Shown here: positions 1-12,652 of the stretch, piece after piece
Layout of the letters: each line of letters begins with the position of its first letter
Position numbering within the stretch: position 1 is the first letter of the stretch
DNA from: Roseobacter litoralis Och 149
GTDB taxonomy: Bacteria > Pseudomonadota > Alphaproteobacteria > Rhodobacterales > Rhodobacteraceae
Direction: 5' to 3'
Assembly: GCF_000154785.2 (NCBI RefSeq)
Contig: NC_015730.1
Coordinates: 558,001 to 622,000 of the forward strand
Length of the DNA: 64,000 nucleotides
Program-made: the position numbers and the translations under genes
Notes under the pieces: generated by a model
What the model was told of the DNA's origin: nothing
Seen by the model: only the letters and a program-made list of their open reading frames with translations
The model's database searches: none

Positions 1-421
1 CGCGGTCTTTGTGTCCCGGATGTCCAACGCCCAGCCGGACGCGCGCGTATTCAGGCCCGATATGCGCATGGATCGAACGCAGCCCGTTGTGACCTGCATG
101 CCCGCCACCAACCTTGTGTTTCACTTTGCCCGGCGCAAGATCGATCTCATCATGCAGAACAATCACATCCTTCGGTTCAAGTTTGTAAAAGCGCATCGCC
201 GCCTGAACGGACTGGCCAGAGTTGTTCATAAACGTCAGCGGTTTCAGCAGGATCGCGCGGTCACTGCCAAAGCGCCCCTCGCTGATACTGCCCTGATGTT
301 TGTCCTTCCACGCAGTAAACCCGTGGTCCGCTGCGATGCGGTCCAACGCCATAAACCCGATGTTATGCCTGTGTCCGGCGTATTTGGGGCCCGGATTGCC
401 CAACCCAACGATCAGTTTCAC
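1..421 (-). CDS. pth: Peptidyl-tRNA hydrolase (3' end outside window)
   Basis: Hydrolyses the ester bond of peptidyl-tRNAs released from stalled ribosomes, recycling tRNA in the cytoplasm. The 140 visible residues begin [20 protein letters not shown], the family N-terminus, with the substrate-binding Asn9 and catalytic His19 in place; FMNNSGQSV and the [10 protein letters not shown] stretch with the conserved Asp follow. The start is GTG at 421, preceded by GGAGGAA at 8 nt spacing; an ATG further upstream is closed by a stop after six codons. It lies downstream of rplY on the same strand, the usual rplY-pth pairing. The C-terminal part runs off the left edge. Confidence 0.95.
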   Translation of the reverse strand, partial: MKLIVGLGNPGPKYAGHRHNIGFMALDRIAADHGFTAWKDKHQGSISEGRFGSDRAILLKPLTFMNNSGQSVQAAMRFYKLEPKDVIVLHDEIDLAPGKVKHKVGGGHAGHNGLRSIHAHIGPEYARVRLGVGHPGHKDR

Positions 422-480
422 GCGACGGTTTCCTCCATATTGCGATGCAGCATAGCCGAGCATGTCCCGAAACGAAATAC

Positions 481-498
481 GGGGCCGCAAAGGGCCCC
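481..498 (-). terminator. GC hairpin between rplY and pth
   Basis: GGGGCC / GGCCCC stem with a 6-nt loop in the 104-nt rplY-pth gap. No strong T run follows on the minus strand, so it may be a weak terminator or an mRNA-stabilising hairpin that lowers pth relative to rplY. Confidence 0.4.
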
Positions 499-525
499 GC
501 ATCGGTTATCGCATTGAAAGGCGAC

Positions 526-1164
526 TTACTCTTCTGTTGTCTCGACAGCTTCTTCTGCGCCGTCCTCTTCGTCTTCGTCATCAGATGACACAAGACCCGC
601 AGGTGCGGAAAGCTGAGCAATCACAAAATCACGGTCAATCGTCGGCTTGGCACCTTCGGGGAGGTTCACCGAAGAAATCGTGATGTTGTCGCCAATCTCC
701 ATCTCGGAGATGTCGATCGTGATGTGATCAGGGATATCGCCTGCGGTCACGATCAATTCGACCTCTGGTCGGATCAACGTCAACACGCCGCCTTTTTTCA
801 GACCCGGTGCCTCTTCTTCGCCGTCTACTTCGACTGCAATAAACAGGTTGATCTGAGTTGTACGCTTAAGACGCATGAAATCGATGTGCGTTGGCAAGTC
901 TTTGACCACATGACGTTGCACGTCGCGGCAGATCACACGCACGTCGTCGTGACCTTCGACTTTCATGTTGAAAAGGGTCGATTTGAAACGCCCTTCACGC
1001 AGCTTTTTGATCAGCACGTTAAACGGAATGTTGATCGGTAAAGGGTCGACATCACCACCAAAAACGATACCAGGAACCATGCCGTCGCGGCGTGCCTGAC
1101 GAGCGGCGCCCTTGCCTGTCCCCGTCCGTTCCTGAGCGACAAGATCCGGAATTTCTCCAGCCAT
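526..1164 (-). CDS. rplY: 50S ribosomal protein L25 / Ctc-type
   Basis: 5S rRNA-binding protein of the large subunit, long (Ctc/TL5) form, 212 residues. The N-terminal L25 domain (about residues 1-95) begins [20 protein letters not shown] and includes the MVPGIVFGG stretch; a TL5-like beta domain follows, and the tail is strongly acidic ([20 protein letters not shown]), as in alphaproteobacterial homologues. I placed the start at the ATG at 1164, where L25 similarity begins; a 17-residue in-frame upstream extension has no family character. First gene of a likely rplY-pth unit. Confidence 0.95.
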   Translation of the reverse strand: MAGEIPDLVAQERTGTGKGAARQARRDGMVPGIVFGGDVDPLPINIPFNVLIKKLREGRFKSTLFNMKVEGHDDVRVICRDVQRHVVKDLPTHIDFMRLKRTTQINLFIAVEVDGEEEAPGLKKGGVLTLIRPEVELIVTAGDIPDHITIDISEMEIGDNITISSVNLPEGAKPTIDRDFVIAQLSAPAGLVSSDDEDEEDGAEEAVETTEE

Positions 1165-1311
1165 TGATACTCTCCAATATATAAGGGTGGGGCTCCTCCA
1201 AGGCTGTAGCCCCACGTGAAGTCGCGCGTATAGACCGGTTTATCTGTCATGGAAAGCGGTTTTTGCGCAAAGGCGGCTTGTTGCAATTGCAGCGGCGTGT
1301 CAGGGAAAAGC

Positions 1312-2484
1312 ATGGGATTTTTGCATGACCTCTGGTTATCGCGCAGACCGCTGACGGGGTTCGCTCTGATGGCCGCGGCCTGGGCAGCGTTTTTTGCGCA
1401 GATGCCTGTAATCAAGGCGGCCATTGATGCCTCTGACGGGGCCTATGGTGCTTTGCTTTTGGTGGCGTCTTTGGCCGCCGTGACCGCGATGTGGCTGGCC
1501 CCATTTGCGGATCGCGTTGCGGGGCGATGGGCTTTGTCCTGTGCGTCAGTGCTGGTTGCCGTCGGGATGCTGGGCGCGGGGGTGGCAACCGAATGGATAC
1601 TGTTTACCCTCATGATGGTCGTCGCCTCCATCGCCGCTGGTGTTGTCGATGTCCTTGCAAACGTACGCATTGCCGAAGCCGAAGAGGTGTCAGGCCGACC
1701 CCTGATGAACCTCAATCATGCGATCTATTCCTTTGCTTATGGGGCTGCGGCGATGGCGACCGGGGCGTTTCGCGAATTGCACTGGACGCCGTTTGAGATA
1801 TTCGCGCTGCTGTGCGGTGTGACGATCGCTCTGGCATGGATCATGGTCGAACCGGCGTCAAAGCCCCGACCGGTTCCCGCCGCTGCTGCACGGGCGTCGG
1901 TATCCGTGGCGCGTCTGTTGACCGTTTTGGGCGGTTTTGTGGTGCTGGTGGCCTTTCTGGTCGAAGCCAGCGCCGAAGGGTGGTCCGCGCTGCATCTTGA
2001 ACGCACGCTGGGGGGCGATCCGTCAGAGGGGGCGTTGGGCCCTGCCATTCTTGGGCTGACCATGGGGGTTGGTCGCCTAGCGGGGCATTTCATGTCGCAT
2101 CATATGCCTGAACTCAAACTGATGGGCATCGCGGCGCTGGTTTCGGCTTTTGGGCTGTGCGTTGCCGGTGTCGCGCCGTCCCTGATGATTGCCTATCTGG
2201 GCTTTGGTCTGGCGGGGCTGGGGGTGTCGGTCATCGCCCCCCTTGCCCTCGCGCTGATCGGCAGAACGGTGGCCCCCGAGGCGCGGCTCGACGCGATCAG
2301 CCGCGTGTCCGTCATGGGGTACGGGGCCTATTTCTTTGGACCGCCCTTGATGGGGTTCACCTCGGAGGCCTTCGGGCTGCGGGCGGGGTTCATCCTCGTG
2401 GCCTGCATCATGGTGGTCACGGCACTCGTGCTCTTGCCCGCCCTGGGGCGCAGTGCCGCCGCACACCCGGTCAGGGATGCCTGA
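1312..2484 (+). CDS. MFS transporter
   Basis: Inner-membrane major facilitator superfamily transporter of 390 residues with about 12 hydrophobic segments. A short basic loop after TM2 (APFADRVAGRWAL) resembles the loop 2-3 signature of the superfamily. Substrate cannot be read from the sequence; this group of YbjJ-like permeases includes sugar and drug exporters. Start chosen at ATG 1312 because AGGGAAAAGC precedes it; an in-frame ATG at 1249 would add a Cys-rich, non-membrane leader. Divergent from rplY. Confidence 0.8.
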   Translation: MGFLHDLWLSRRPLTGFALMAAAWAAFFAQMPVIKAAIDASDGAYGALLLVASLAAVTAMWLAPFADRVAGRWALSCASVLVAVGMLGAGVATEWILFTLMMVVASIAAGVVDVLANVRIAEAEEVSGRPLMNLNHAIYSFAYGAAAMATGAFRELHWTPFEIFALLCGVTIALAWIMVEPASKPRPVPAAAARASVSVARLLTVLGGFVVLVAFLVEASAEGWSALHLERTLGGDPSEGALGPAILGLTMGVGRLAGHFMSHHMPELKLMGIAALVSAFGLCVAGVAPSLMIAYLGFGLAGLGVSVIAPLALALIGRTVAPEARLDAISRVSVMGYGAYFFGPPLMGFTSEAFGLRAGFILVACIMVVTALVLLPALGRSAAAHPVRDA

Positions 2485-2508
2485 GGCCCCCTGCAGGTCA
2501 TCGGCGTT

Positions 2509-3678
2509 TTAAGGCGACTGCCACTGCCCCTCGAAATCCTTTGGGACCAAAAGGTTATGCCGCCCAAGGTCAGCGACATTGGTCTCCCCACACAGCGCCA
2601 TGGTGGTGTCCAGTTCCTTGTGGATAATCTCCAACGCCTTGGTGACGCCGGGACCACCCATCGCCCCCAGCCCGTGCACAAAGGCGCGGCCGATGTAGGT
2701 GCCCTTTGCCCCCAGCGCCAAGGCTTTCAGCACGTCCTGACCAGAGCGGATGCCGCCATCCATATGCACCTCGACCTTGTCGCCAACCGCGTCCAGAATC
2801 GCCGGAAGCGCCCGGATCGACGACAGTGCCCCATCCAATTGTCGCCCGCCGTGGTTTGACACGATGATTGCATCCGCACCGACATTGAGCGCCATCTTGG
2901 CGTCCTCAGCGTCCAGAATACCCTTGAGGATCAGCGGCCCGCCCCACATTTTCTTGATCTCCTTGACCTCGTCCCAGTTCAGTTTGGGATCAAAACTTTC
3001 GGCAGCCCAGATCGACAGAGACGACATGTCGCTGATACCGTCGATATGGCCCACGATGTTGCCGAACTGGCGGCGCTTGGTTTTCGCCATGGCCGCGATC
3101 CAGCGCCATTTCGTTGCAAGGTCGATCAGGTTCGGCACGGTCGGTCTGATCGGAATGCTCAGCCCGTTCTTAATGTCCTTGTGGCGCTGCCCGAGGATTT
3201 GCAGATCAAGCGTCAGAACCAGCGCCGAGCATTTCGCGTCCTTGGCACGCTGGATGACCCGCTCCACAAAGCGTTTGTCCTTCATTGCATAAAGCTGGAA
3301 CCAAAACGGTTTGCTGGTGTTGGCGGCGACATCCTCAATGGAACAGATCGACATCGTTGACAGCGTGAAGGGCACGCCAAAGGCTTCAGCGGCTTGTGCT
3401 GCGAGGATTTCGCCATCCGCATGCTGCATACCGGTTGAGCCGACCGGCGCCAGAGCCACCGGCATGGAGACATCCTCGCCAATCATCTGGCCCGCGGTGC
3501 TGCGCCCGGTCATATCCACGGCAACCCGCTGCCTGAGGCGGATTTTCTCAAAATCAGTGGTGTTTTCATGGAACGTCTGTTCCGTCCAACTGCCGCTTTC
3601 CGCGTAGTCGTAGAACATCCGGGGCACACGCCGTTCGTGCAGGTCTTTCAGGTCTTGTATGGTGGTGATCGTCGGCAT
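2509..3678 (-). CDS. lldD: FMN-dependent L-lactate dehydrogenase
   Basis: Alpha-hydroxy-acid dehydrogenase family, 389 residues, the normal length. It oxidises L-lactate to pyruvate and passes electrons to the quinone pool at the membrane. Visible family features are the N-terminal DLKDLHERRVPRMFYDYAESG, LAPVGSTGMQHADGE (FMN pocket), LTLDLQILGQRHKD, the FMN-contacting Lys in PLILKGILDAEDA, the catalytic His in VSNHGGRQLDG, and DGGIRSGQDVLKALALGA near the C-terminus. A glycolate oxidase-type specificity is less likely but not excluded. It is convergent with the MFS gene, 24 nt apart. Confidence 0.9.
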   Translation of the reverse strand: MPTITTIQDLKDLHERRVPRMFYDYAESGSWTEQTFHENTTDFEKIRLRQRVAVDMTGRSTAGQMIGEDVSMPVALAPVGSTGMQHADGEILAAQAAEAFGVPFTLSTMSICSIEDVAANTSKPFWFQLYAMKDKRFVERVIQRAKDAKCSALVLTLDLQILGQRHKDIKNGLSIPIRPTVPNLIDLATKWRWIAAMAKTKRRQFGNIVGHIDGISDMSSLSIWAAESFDPKLNWDEVKEIKKMWGGPLILKGILDAEDAKMALNVGADAIIVSNHGGRQLDGALSSIRALPAILDAVGDKVEVHMDGGIRSGQDVLKALALGAKGTYIGRAFVHGLGAMGGPGVTKALEIIHKELDTTMALCGETNVADLGRHNLLVPKDFEGQWQSP

Positions 3679-3770
3679 GGTGTCCCCTCGTATTGGTCAC
3701 ATTTCGTTACCAATCGGGCTTGCAAAGATCAATCGCTTAACGCTTTGGGTCTTCGCCGGGCCTGCCGCGA

Positions 3771-4526
3771 TCAGGAGAGATCAGGTGCGGTTCCCGTCTG
3801 ACCCGGCGCGCGCGGGTCTTCGCCCTCAGTTTCCGTATAGGCAAGACTGAGGGCGGCGGCGGTCAGGTAAATCGCGAAAATGCCGACAAGTTCGAATGGG
3901 ATTTGCAAGGCCGCGTCGATGCCCGGGTTCCCCGTTTCCGGCAGAAGCCAAAGCAGAAGGCCGTTGCCTATTACAGAAAACAGGACGTTTCCGCCCCACA
4001 ACCGCCCCAGCGTCGGCCAGAAACGCCGACGCCCGCGATGCCATGCGGCACTCAGGCCCACATTTCCCCCGATTGCCGCGGCGGGCAGCGTGGTGCCAAA
4101 GGCTGCCAGAAAGGGCAGGGCGAACACAACGGTCACAGCAGAGGAGACAATGATAAGGCCCATTGCTTGATCCGAGGTGATTGCGTCACTCGGCGCATAG
4201 ACGAGAGATTTCTGAGCAAAATAGAGACCAATCCAGACCCCTGCGCAAAATACCCACCAGATAAACATGCGCCACAAGAAGGGCCACAGTTTCACAGCTG
4301 GCGTGCTCTGTGGTGGCTTCCTGAATGAACCCCGCCAGCTGTGCGTTTCACCCAGCAGGATGGCGCGGTGCGCGTAAAAAGCGACGAGAGCGAAAGCGAT
4401 CAGAGATCCTGCCAGAGATGTGTCGGGCAGGAACTGTTTCGCGAGTGCCAGTATGACGCTGATTGTAATCGCGACCGGGAAGGTCCCGGCAAAGGCCTTG
4501 GTCGCGATCCGGTAGGTTTTAATCAC
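3771..4526 (-). CDS. Hypothetical integral membrane protein
   Basis: 251 residues with about six hydrophobic segments (near 13-33, 40-56, 82-105, 122-145, 185-197 and 215-237) and a polar C-terminal tail. I do not recognise the family. Its GTG start overlaps the trpA stop by 4 nt (GTGA), so translation is probably coupled to trpA and it is the last gene of that unit. Nothing links it to tryptophan synthesis beyond position. Confidence 0.75.
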   Translation of the reverse strand: MIKTYRIATKAFAGTFPVAITISVILALAKQFLPDTSLAGSLIAFALVAFYAHRAILLGETHSWRGSFRKPPQSTPAVKLWPFLWRMFIWWVFCAGVWIGLYFAQKSLVYAPSDAITSDQAMGLIIVSSAVTVVFALPFLAAFGTTLPAAAIGGNVGLSAAWHRGRRRFWPTLGRLWGGNVLFSVIGNGLLLWLLPETGNPGIDAALQIPFELVGIFAIYLTAAALSLAYTETEGEDPRAPGQTGTAPDLS

Positions 4527-5314
4527 ACGCTGTGGGCGCCGTCAGACAGAGTTTTGACGAAGGTCAGAACATCCGAAACGCTGTCGCCTGCGCCGATTTT
4601 TCCGACAATGGCTGATCCCACGACCACGCCGTCGGCTACCTCTGCGATGGCTTTGGATTTTTCAGGGGTGTTCACGCCGAAACCGACGATAACGGGCAGG
4701 GCGGCGGCGGATTTGATCCGCGCCACTTCGGGGCCGACATCGACCGCTTGCGCTTCGGCAGCGCCGGTGATGCCTGTGATCGACACGTAGTAGACAAAAC
4801 CGGAGGTGTTTTGCAGAACACGCGGCAGCCGTTTTTCATCGGTGGTGGGCGTTGCGAGGCGGATGAAATTCAGACCAGCGGCTTGCGCGGGCAGACACAA
4901 TTCGCTGTCTTCCTCGGGGGGAAGGTCCACCACGATCAGACCATCAATGCCTGCGTCCTTGGCCTCGGCCAGAAAGCTCTCTACGCCGCGGCTGTAGATC
5001 GGGTTGTAGTAGCCCATCATGACGATGGGGGTTGTCTGGTCGTCTTCGCGAAAAGCGCGGGCGAGATTCAGCGTCTTTTGCAGCGTCATTCCAGCTTCAA
5101 GCGCGCGCTGACCGGCCAGTTGGATCGTCGGCCCGTCCGCCATCGGATCGGTGAAGGGCAGGCCCAGTTCGATCACATCCACACCCGCCGCAGGCAACCC
5201 TTTGACGATTTCCAACGACGTCTCATAGTCCGGATCGCCAGCCATTACGTAAGCCACAAAGGCTTTTTTGCCGTCTTTAGCAAGTTGGGCGAATTTTTCG
5301 TCAATACGGGTCAT
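4523..5314 (-). CDS. trpA: Tryptophan synthase alpha chain
   Basis: Cleaves indole-3-glycerol phosphate to indole, which passes to the beta chain, in the last step of tryptophan synthesis. 263 residues, full length. The catalytic pair Glu49 ([10 protein letters not shown]) and Asp60 ([10 protein letters not shown]) is intact, and the phosphate-binding glycine loops near the C-terminus ([20 protein letters not shown]) are present. trpB is not in the window, so trpA is separated from its partner or trpB lies elsewhere. Followed with a 4-nt overlap by a membrane protein. Confidence 0.97.
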   Translation of the reverse strand: MTRIDEKFAQLAKDGKKAFVAYVMAGDPDYETSLEIVKGLPAAGVDVIELGLPFTDPMADGPTIQLAGQRALEAGMTLQKTLNLARAFREDDQTTPIVMMGYYNPIYSRGVESFLAEAKDAGIDGLIVVDLPPEEDSELCLPAQAAGLNFIRLATPTTDEKRLPRVLQNTSGFVYYVSITGITGAAEAQAVDVGPEVARIKSAAALPVIVGFGVNTPEKSKAIAEVADGVVVGSAIVGKIGAGDSVSDVLTFVKTLSDGAHSV

Positions 5315-5466
5315 GGCGGCACCTTTCAGCAGTTCCGCTTCACATGCCTAAAACTGCCGGGGAAATCAATGCATCAAAGGCCGCACATGCTCGGTCTTGG
5401 CCGGAGGGAGAGGTTTGGAAGATATTTCCCCTCGAAAACCGAAACAGATGCCATTATCTTGACGTC

Positions 5467-5661
5467 ATGAACTATATCCTTGCCATTCTTTTACCTCCGC
5501 TTTCCATTTTGCTGACGGGTCGCCCGATACTGGCGATCATCGTTTTCGTGATCTGGATACCCGCGCTGATCTTTTCAGGCGGACTGACCCATCCGATGTT
5601 CATCATTCTGGCTTGGGCGTTGATCTTTCATGCGCGCGAAGACCGCAGGCAGCGGTTCTGA
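5467..5661 (+). CDS. YqaE/Pmp3-family small membrane protein
   Basis: 64 residues with two hydrophobic helices. The N-terminal helix reads NYILAILLPPLSILLTGRP, matching the family pattern of a Leu-Leu-Pro-Pro kink followed by a Gly-Arg turn, and a second helix (FIILAWALIF) precedes a basic tail. Pmp3-type proteins are proteolipids linked to membrane potential and salt or cold stress. The ATG at 5467 is the first codon giving family similarity; the upstream in-frame extension has no such character and no clear ribosome site is visible. Divergent from trpA. Confidence 0.7.
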   Translation: MNYILAILLPPLSILLTGRPILAIIVFVIWIPALIFSGGLTHPMFIILAWALIFHAREDRRQRF

Positions 5662-5727
5662 CCGCAAGACCTTGTGTCGGACGCACAATCGCTCTAGGTG
5701 AAGCGCGATTGATCAGAGGACGCGAAC

Positions 5728-6825
5728 ATGGGTTTCAAAATGGGCATTGTGGGTCTGCCGAATGTCGGCAAATCCACACTTTTCAACGCGCTGACACGTA
5801 CGGCGGCGGCGCAGGCTGCGAATTTTCCGTTTTGCACGATTGAACCCAATGTGGGTGAGGTTGCCGTGCCGGATGTGCGGCTCGACAAATTGGCCGATAT
5901 TGCCAAATCGAAACAGATCATTCCGACGCGGATGACCTTTGTGGACATTGCGGGTCTGGTCAAAGGCGCGTCCAAAGGCGAGGGCCTTGGCAACCAGTTT
6001 CTGGCCAACATTCGCGAAGTGGACTCGATTGCACACGTACTGCGGTGCTTTGAGGATGGCGATGTCACCCACGTCGAAGGGCGCGTCGATCCGGTTGCGG
6101 ATGCGGAAACAATTGAGACCGAGTTGATGCTGGCAGATCTTGAGAGCATCGAAAAACGCTTGCAGAATATCATTCGCAAAGTGCGTGGTGGCGACAAGGA
6201 AGCCGTGCAGCAGCAACGCCTGATGGAGGCTGCGAAGAGCGCTTTGGAGGATGGTCGCCCGGCCCGTGTCATTGACGTGGATGCCGAGGACCGCAAAGCG
6301 TGGAACATGCTGCAACTGCTAACCAGCAAACCCGTTCTTTTTGTGTGCAACGTGGGCGAGGCCGAGGCCGCGACGGGCAATGCGCACTCAGCCAAGGTGG
6401 CTGAGATGGCGGCGGCGCAGGGCAATTCCCATGTGGTGATTTCGGCCCAGATCGAGGAAGAAATCAGCCAGTTGGAACCTGATGAGGCAGAGATGTTCCT
6501 TGATGAAATGGGTCTGTCAGAGGCGGGGTTGGACCGTTTGATCCAAGCCGGATATAAGCTTTTGCACCTTGAAACCTATTTCACCGTGGGTCCCAAAGAG
6601 GCGCGCGCCTGGACCATTCCGCAAGGCACGACGGCCCCGAAAGCGGCGGGTGTCATTCACGGAGATTTCGAAAAGGGCTTCATCCGCGCCGAAACCATCG
6701 CCTATGATGATTTCGTCTCACTTGGTGGCGAGTCTGCGGCGAAAGAGGCGGGCAAAATGCGCGCCGAGGGCAAGGCCTATGTCGTCAAGGATGGCGACGT
6801 ACTGCATTTCCTGTTCAACACCTGA
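5728..6825 (+). CDS. ychF: Redox-regulated ATPase YchF (OLA1)
   Basis: Universally conserved Obg-like ATPase that binds ribosomes. 365 residues, normal length. P-loop GLPNVGKS at residues 9-16, then the G2/G3 region TRMTFVDIAGLVKGASKGEGLGN; the NKxD motif is replaced by a CNVGE-type sequence, as in all YchF proteins, which prefer ATP. A helical insert sits in the middle and a TGS domain at the C-terminus (TIPQGTTAPKAAGVIHGDFEKGF). ATG at 5728 with GAGG about 8 nt upstream. Monocistronic by spacing. Confidence 0.97.
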   Translation: MGFKMGIVGLPNVGKSTLFNALTRTAAAQAANFPFCTIEPNVGEVAVPDVRLDKLADIAKSKQIIPTRMTFVDIAGLVKGASKGEGLGNQFLANIREVDSIAHVLRCFEDGDVTHVEGRVDPVADAETIETELMLADLESIEKRLQNIIRKVRGGDKEAVQQQRLMEAAKSALEDGRPARVIDVDAEDRKAWNMLQLLTSKPVLFVCNVGEAEAATGNAHSAKVAEMAAAQGNSHVVISAQIEEEISQLEPDEAEMFLDEMGLSEAGLDRLIQAGYKLLHLETYFTVGPKEARAWTIPQGTTAPKAAGVIHGDFEKGFIRAETIAYDDFVSLGGESAAKEAGKMRAEGKAYVVKDGDVLHFLFNT

Positions 6826-6945
6826 CAGATCATGGGCGCGCGTCGCACCGCGCTGGCACATCATTCACGGATCAACACCACGATGCGTGCGCTGCCCCCA
6901 GCGGTTGCCGTGGCGGGGCACTTTCGCGCCACCGCCTGATCGTGT

Positions 6946-8202
<1,257 letters not shown>

Positions 8203-8233
8203 TCAAGCGCGATAGCGCGCAGGAGAATACAAA

Positions 8234-8641
8234 ATGGACGATTTTAAAGACTGGTACGGGCCTGAAACAGCGACTTTCGGGGACAGATTGGCGGCAGCTC
8301 GCGAAACATCTGAAATGACGCAGGCGGAACTCGCGCGGCGTCTGGGCGTGCGTGTCGCAACTTTGCGGTCGTGGGAAAATGACCTGAGCGAGCCGCGCGC
8401 GAACCGCTTGTCGATGATGGCGGGCTTGTTGAATGTGTCCATGATGTGGCTGATCAACGGGCAGGGCGAAGGGCTCGACGCGCCGATGGAGGAACGGACT
8501 TTGCCAGCCTCCGCGAGCGAAGTTCTGAACGAGATGCGCGAATTGCGGACCGATATGATGGCACGGGTGGAACAGATGGGGCGTCTGGAAAAGAAACTGC
8601 GCCTTGCGTTGCGGGACGGTGTAGATGACCGAACTGCATGA
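8234..8641 (+). CDS. XRE-family helix-turn-helix regulator
   Basis: 135 residues. A Cro/CI-type HTH lies at about residues 17-70 (FGDRLAAARETSEMTQAELA, then RLGVRVATLRSWEND), followed by a predicted coiled helix rich in Glu/Arg. It overlaps the next gene, sdhE, by 17 nt in another frame, so the two are probably co-transcribed. The target is unknown; this regulator next to sdhE is an inference from position only. Confidence 0.85.
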   Translation: MDDFKDWYGPETATFGDRLAAARETSEMTQAELARRLGVRVATLRSWENDLSEPRANRLSMMAGLLNVSMMWLINGQGEGLDAPMEERTLPASASEVLNEMRELRTDMMARVEQMGRLEKKLRLALRDGVDDRTA

Positions 8642-8891
8642 ACATCGTATCAAACGGCTGAAAATGCGATCCATGCGGCGCGGGATCAAAGAGATGGACC
8701 TGATCCTGCAGCATTTTGCCGAGCGAAAGTTGGAGGGTATGGATGACGCGGGCCTGACCCATTACGACGCCATGCTCAATGAAAACGACCATGACTTGTA
8801 CCAGTGGGTTACCGGTCAGATTGCACCACCCGAACCCTATGTTGCCTTGATTGAGGCCATCAAAAACGATTTGCCCGGACACTGCGTGTAG
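8625..8891 (+). CDS. sdhE: FAD assembly factor SdhE
   Basis: Small cytoplasmic factor promoting covalent FAD attachment to succinate dehydrogenase SdhA. 88 residues, full family length. The diagnostic RGxxE motif is present (Arg19-Gly20-Ile-Lys-Glu23, in MRSMRRGIKEMDLIL), as is the conserved acidic-aromatic segment YDAMLNENDHDLYQWVTG. Start ATG 8625 lies inside the end of the upstream XRE gene. Confidence 0.93.
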   Translation: MTELHEHRIKRLKMRSMRRGIKEMDLILQHFAERKLEGMDDAGLTHYDAMLNENDHDLYQWVTGQIAPPEPYVALIEAIKNDLPGHCV

Positions 8892-8936
8892 CACGCAGCG
8901 CGACAAGCTTCCGGTCGATTGATGCGGCCTTGCATC

Positions 8937-10016
8937 TCAGGTTTGCCGGAGGTCCTCACCGGGCAGGGGTGCTGGGGCTTGAAGCAGGTGTTTGGTGGCG
9001 CCGATGCAGCGCTGGCACCCCTTTTCAAATTCACATGCCACAGTGGCAGCAAGCACGCCCCGGCCTGCGCGGGCCAAGATCGTCACGGTGCCGGGTCGGC
9101 CATCGCTGCGCGGTGAGGTGGGGACGGCAATACCACAAATGTCCAAAAGGTTCACAAAGTTGGTGTAGGTTCAGAGCTTAGAGTTTGGCGTAATCGGATC
9201 AACCAGCGGGTCGTCTGTTGTGTAAAAAGTGGGAATGCTCAGCACGCTGATGCGCAGACCATTGGGGGCAGAATGCAAGGATGCATGGGGCACGTGTTTG
9301 GAATATACATCTTGCGGATCATAGCCGCGCGCGACCGACAAAACATCATAGGCGTCATCCGTTGTCAGGGCGAAAATAGACACCGTATCGGCAGGCCGGC
9401 ACGACGCCCGTCGCGGAAAGCGCGCCCAGCGTTGGTTTCAAACCGACGATGTTGTTCAGTGCGGCAGGCACCCGGCCTGATCCGGCGGTATCTGTTCCAA
9501 GCGCAAACGTCACGATGCCGTGACTTGTAACAGCGGCTGAACCAGCGGATGACCCGCCCGGAACAAGTGCAGGACCAATGGCGTTGCGCGCCGTGTGAAG
9601 TGCGCATGCCCACCAGACCGGTTGCGAATTGGTCAAGGTTGGTTTTCCCGATCACCAACGCGCTGGCATGGCGCATTTTTGCGACGACGAATGCGTCTTT
9701 TTCCGGGGTGTAGGCGTAGACTGGACAGCCCGCTGTTGTCTTAAGGCCCGCGACGTCACTGTTGTCCTTTGCCGCAAAAGGGATGCCCCAAAGGGGAAGG
9801 TTGGGGGCAAAAGAACCCAGTGCCCGCGCCTTAGCATATAGCGTGTTTTTGTCTTGGCAAGAGATGAAGATAGCCGGATCTGCAACCGCAGTCAGCCGTC
9901 TGAAAACCTCGTCAATGACCTGTTGCGGTGTGACGCCCTGAGCGTAAGCTCTTTCTGAGAGCAGGCAGTGTATAGGGCAGTTTGGACAGCACCATATTCT
10001 TCGGCAATTCAGGCAT
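8937..10016 (-). pseudogene. atzF: Allophanate hydrolase remnant (AtzF-type), frameshifted and deleted
   Basis: Amidase-signature allophanate hydrolase in pieces across frames. Beginning at ATG 10016 one frame reads MPELPKNMVLSKLPYTLPAL; a shift near 9950 leads to YAQGVTPQQVIDEV, LPLWGIPFAAKDNSDVAG and [12 protein letters not shown]; a second near 9597 leads to [16 protein letters not shown] and [20 protein letters not shown]; a third near 9388, with loss of the usual SLDC residues, leads to [20 protein letters not shown], which stops at 9171. Immediately beyond, another frame resumes far downstream in the protein with TYTNFVNLLDICGIAVP and SDGRPGTVTILARAGR. The middle-to-C-terminal portion (of the order of 150-200 residues) is therefore deleted. 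The enzyme would have split allophanate to ammonium and CO2; it cannot function here. Confidence 0.85.
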
Positions 10017-11536
<1,520 letters not shown>

Positions 11537-11635
11537 CCCAAACTGACACAGACAAAACTGACACCCGGCCAAATGAACCTTTGGTCGGGTGTTCGCGACC
11601 CGAATAGGTATCCTGTACAAAGGAAGACCCAAAAC

Positions 11636-12652
11636 ATGACTGATGCCCCCGTTATTTCCTGCAAAAACGTTTGGAAGGTTTTTGGCGCAGATCCGAAAAG
11701 GTATCTCGCTCAACTGCCTGAATCCCATAGCTTTGATGATATAAGGGCGGATGGCTACATTGCAGGGGTAAAGGACGTTTCCATAGACGTGGCCCGCGGT
11801 GAAATGCTGGTCATCATGGGTCTGTCGGGGTCCGGAAAATCGACGCTCGTGCGGTGTTTTTCGCGCCTGCACGACATTACGGGCGGCGTCATCGAGGTTG
11901 AGGGTCAGGACATCATGAAGCTCTCGGAGAAGGAGCTGATCGATTTGCGCCGCAACAAGATGGGAATGGTTTTTCAGAGCTTTGGGTTGTTGCCGCATCG
12001 TACTGTTCTGGAAAATGTCGCTTTCCCACTTGAGATGCGCGGGCAGGACAAACACGAACGCCGTAAACGCGCCTTGGAAGTTGTGAAACTGGTCGGGCTT
12101 GAGGGGCGAGAAGAATATTTCCCGCGCGAACTATCGGGCGGACAACAGCAGCGTGTTGGCATTGCACGATCTTTGGCGATTGAGCCTGACATCTGGTTTC
12201 TGGACGAGCCGTTTTCGGCCCTTGACCCTCTGATACGGCGCGGGATGCAGGACGAATTCCTGCGCCTGCAGGCGATGCTGGGCAAGACAATCGTGTTCAT
12301 CACCCATGATTTTGACGAAGCACTTCGGCTGGCCGACCGTATTGCGATCATGAAGGACGGTGCGGTCGAACAATGCGACACGCCTGATCAGATCGTGCTG
12401 CACCCGGCGACCGAATATGTGCGCAAATTCACCGAAGATATTGATCGCGCGCGGGTGGTTCAGGCGGGCGCACTGGCGCAAACCGATGCCATGGGCGACG
12501 GTGAACCGGTCGATGCAACCGCGTCTGTCAAGGATCTTGCGAAACTGCTGGTGCAGGACACACGCGCCATTATCCCCGTCCAGCGCGATGGCGTGGCCAT
12601 TGGCGGCCTTCGCCGTCAGGACGGGCTGGATATCCTGCTGGAGGCCACCTGA
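11636..12652 (+). CDS. Betaine/TMAO-type ABC importer, ATPase
   Basis: 338-residue ProV/OpuAA-type ATPase. Walker A GLSGSGKST at 62-70, signature LSGGQQQRVGIARS, Walker B WFLDEPFSALDP and H-loop FITHDFDEAL are all canonical. The C-terminal about 60 residues look like a single CBS motif (VKDLAKLLVQDTRAIIPVQR), usual for osmoprotectant importers. Start is ATG 11636 with AGGAAG upstream, not the earlier in-frame codon. Its stop overlaps the permease start by 1 nt (TGATG). Confidence 0.92.
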   Translation: MTDAPVISCKNVWKVFGADPKRYLAQLPESHSFDDIRADGYIAGVKDVSIDVARGEMLVIMGLSGSGKSTLVRCFSRLHDITGGVIEVEGQDIMKLSEKELIDLRRNKMGMVFQSFGLLPHRTVLENVAFPLEMRGQDKHERRKRALEVVKLVGLEGREEYFPRELSGGQQQRVGIARSLAIEPDIWFLDEPFSALDPLIRRGMQDEFLRLQAMLGKTIVFITHDFDEALRLADRIAIMKDGAVEQCDTPDQIVLHPATEYVRKFTEDIDRARVVQAGALAQTDAMGDGEPVDATASVKDLAKLLVQDTRAIIPVQRDGVAIGGLRRQDGLDILLEAT

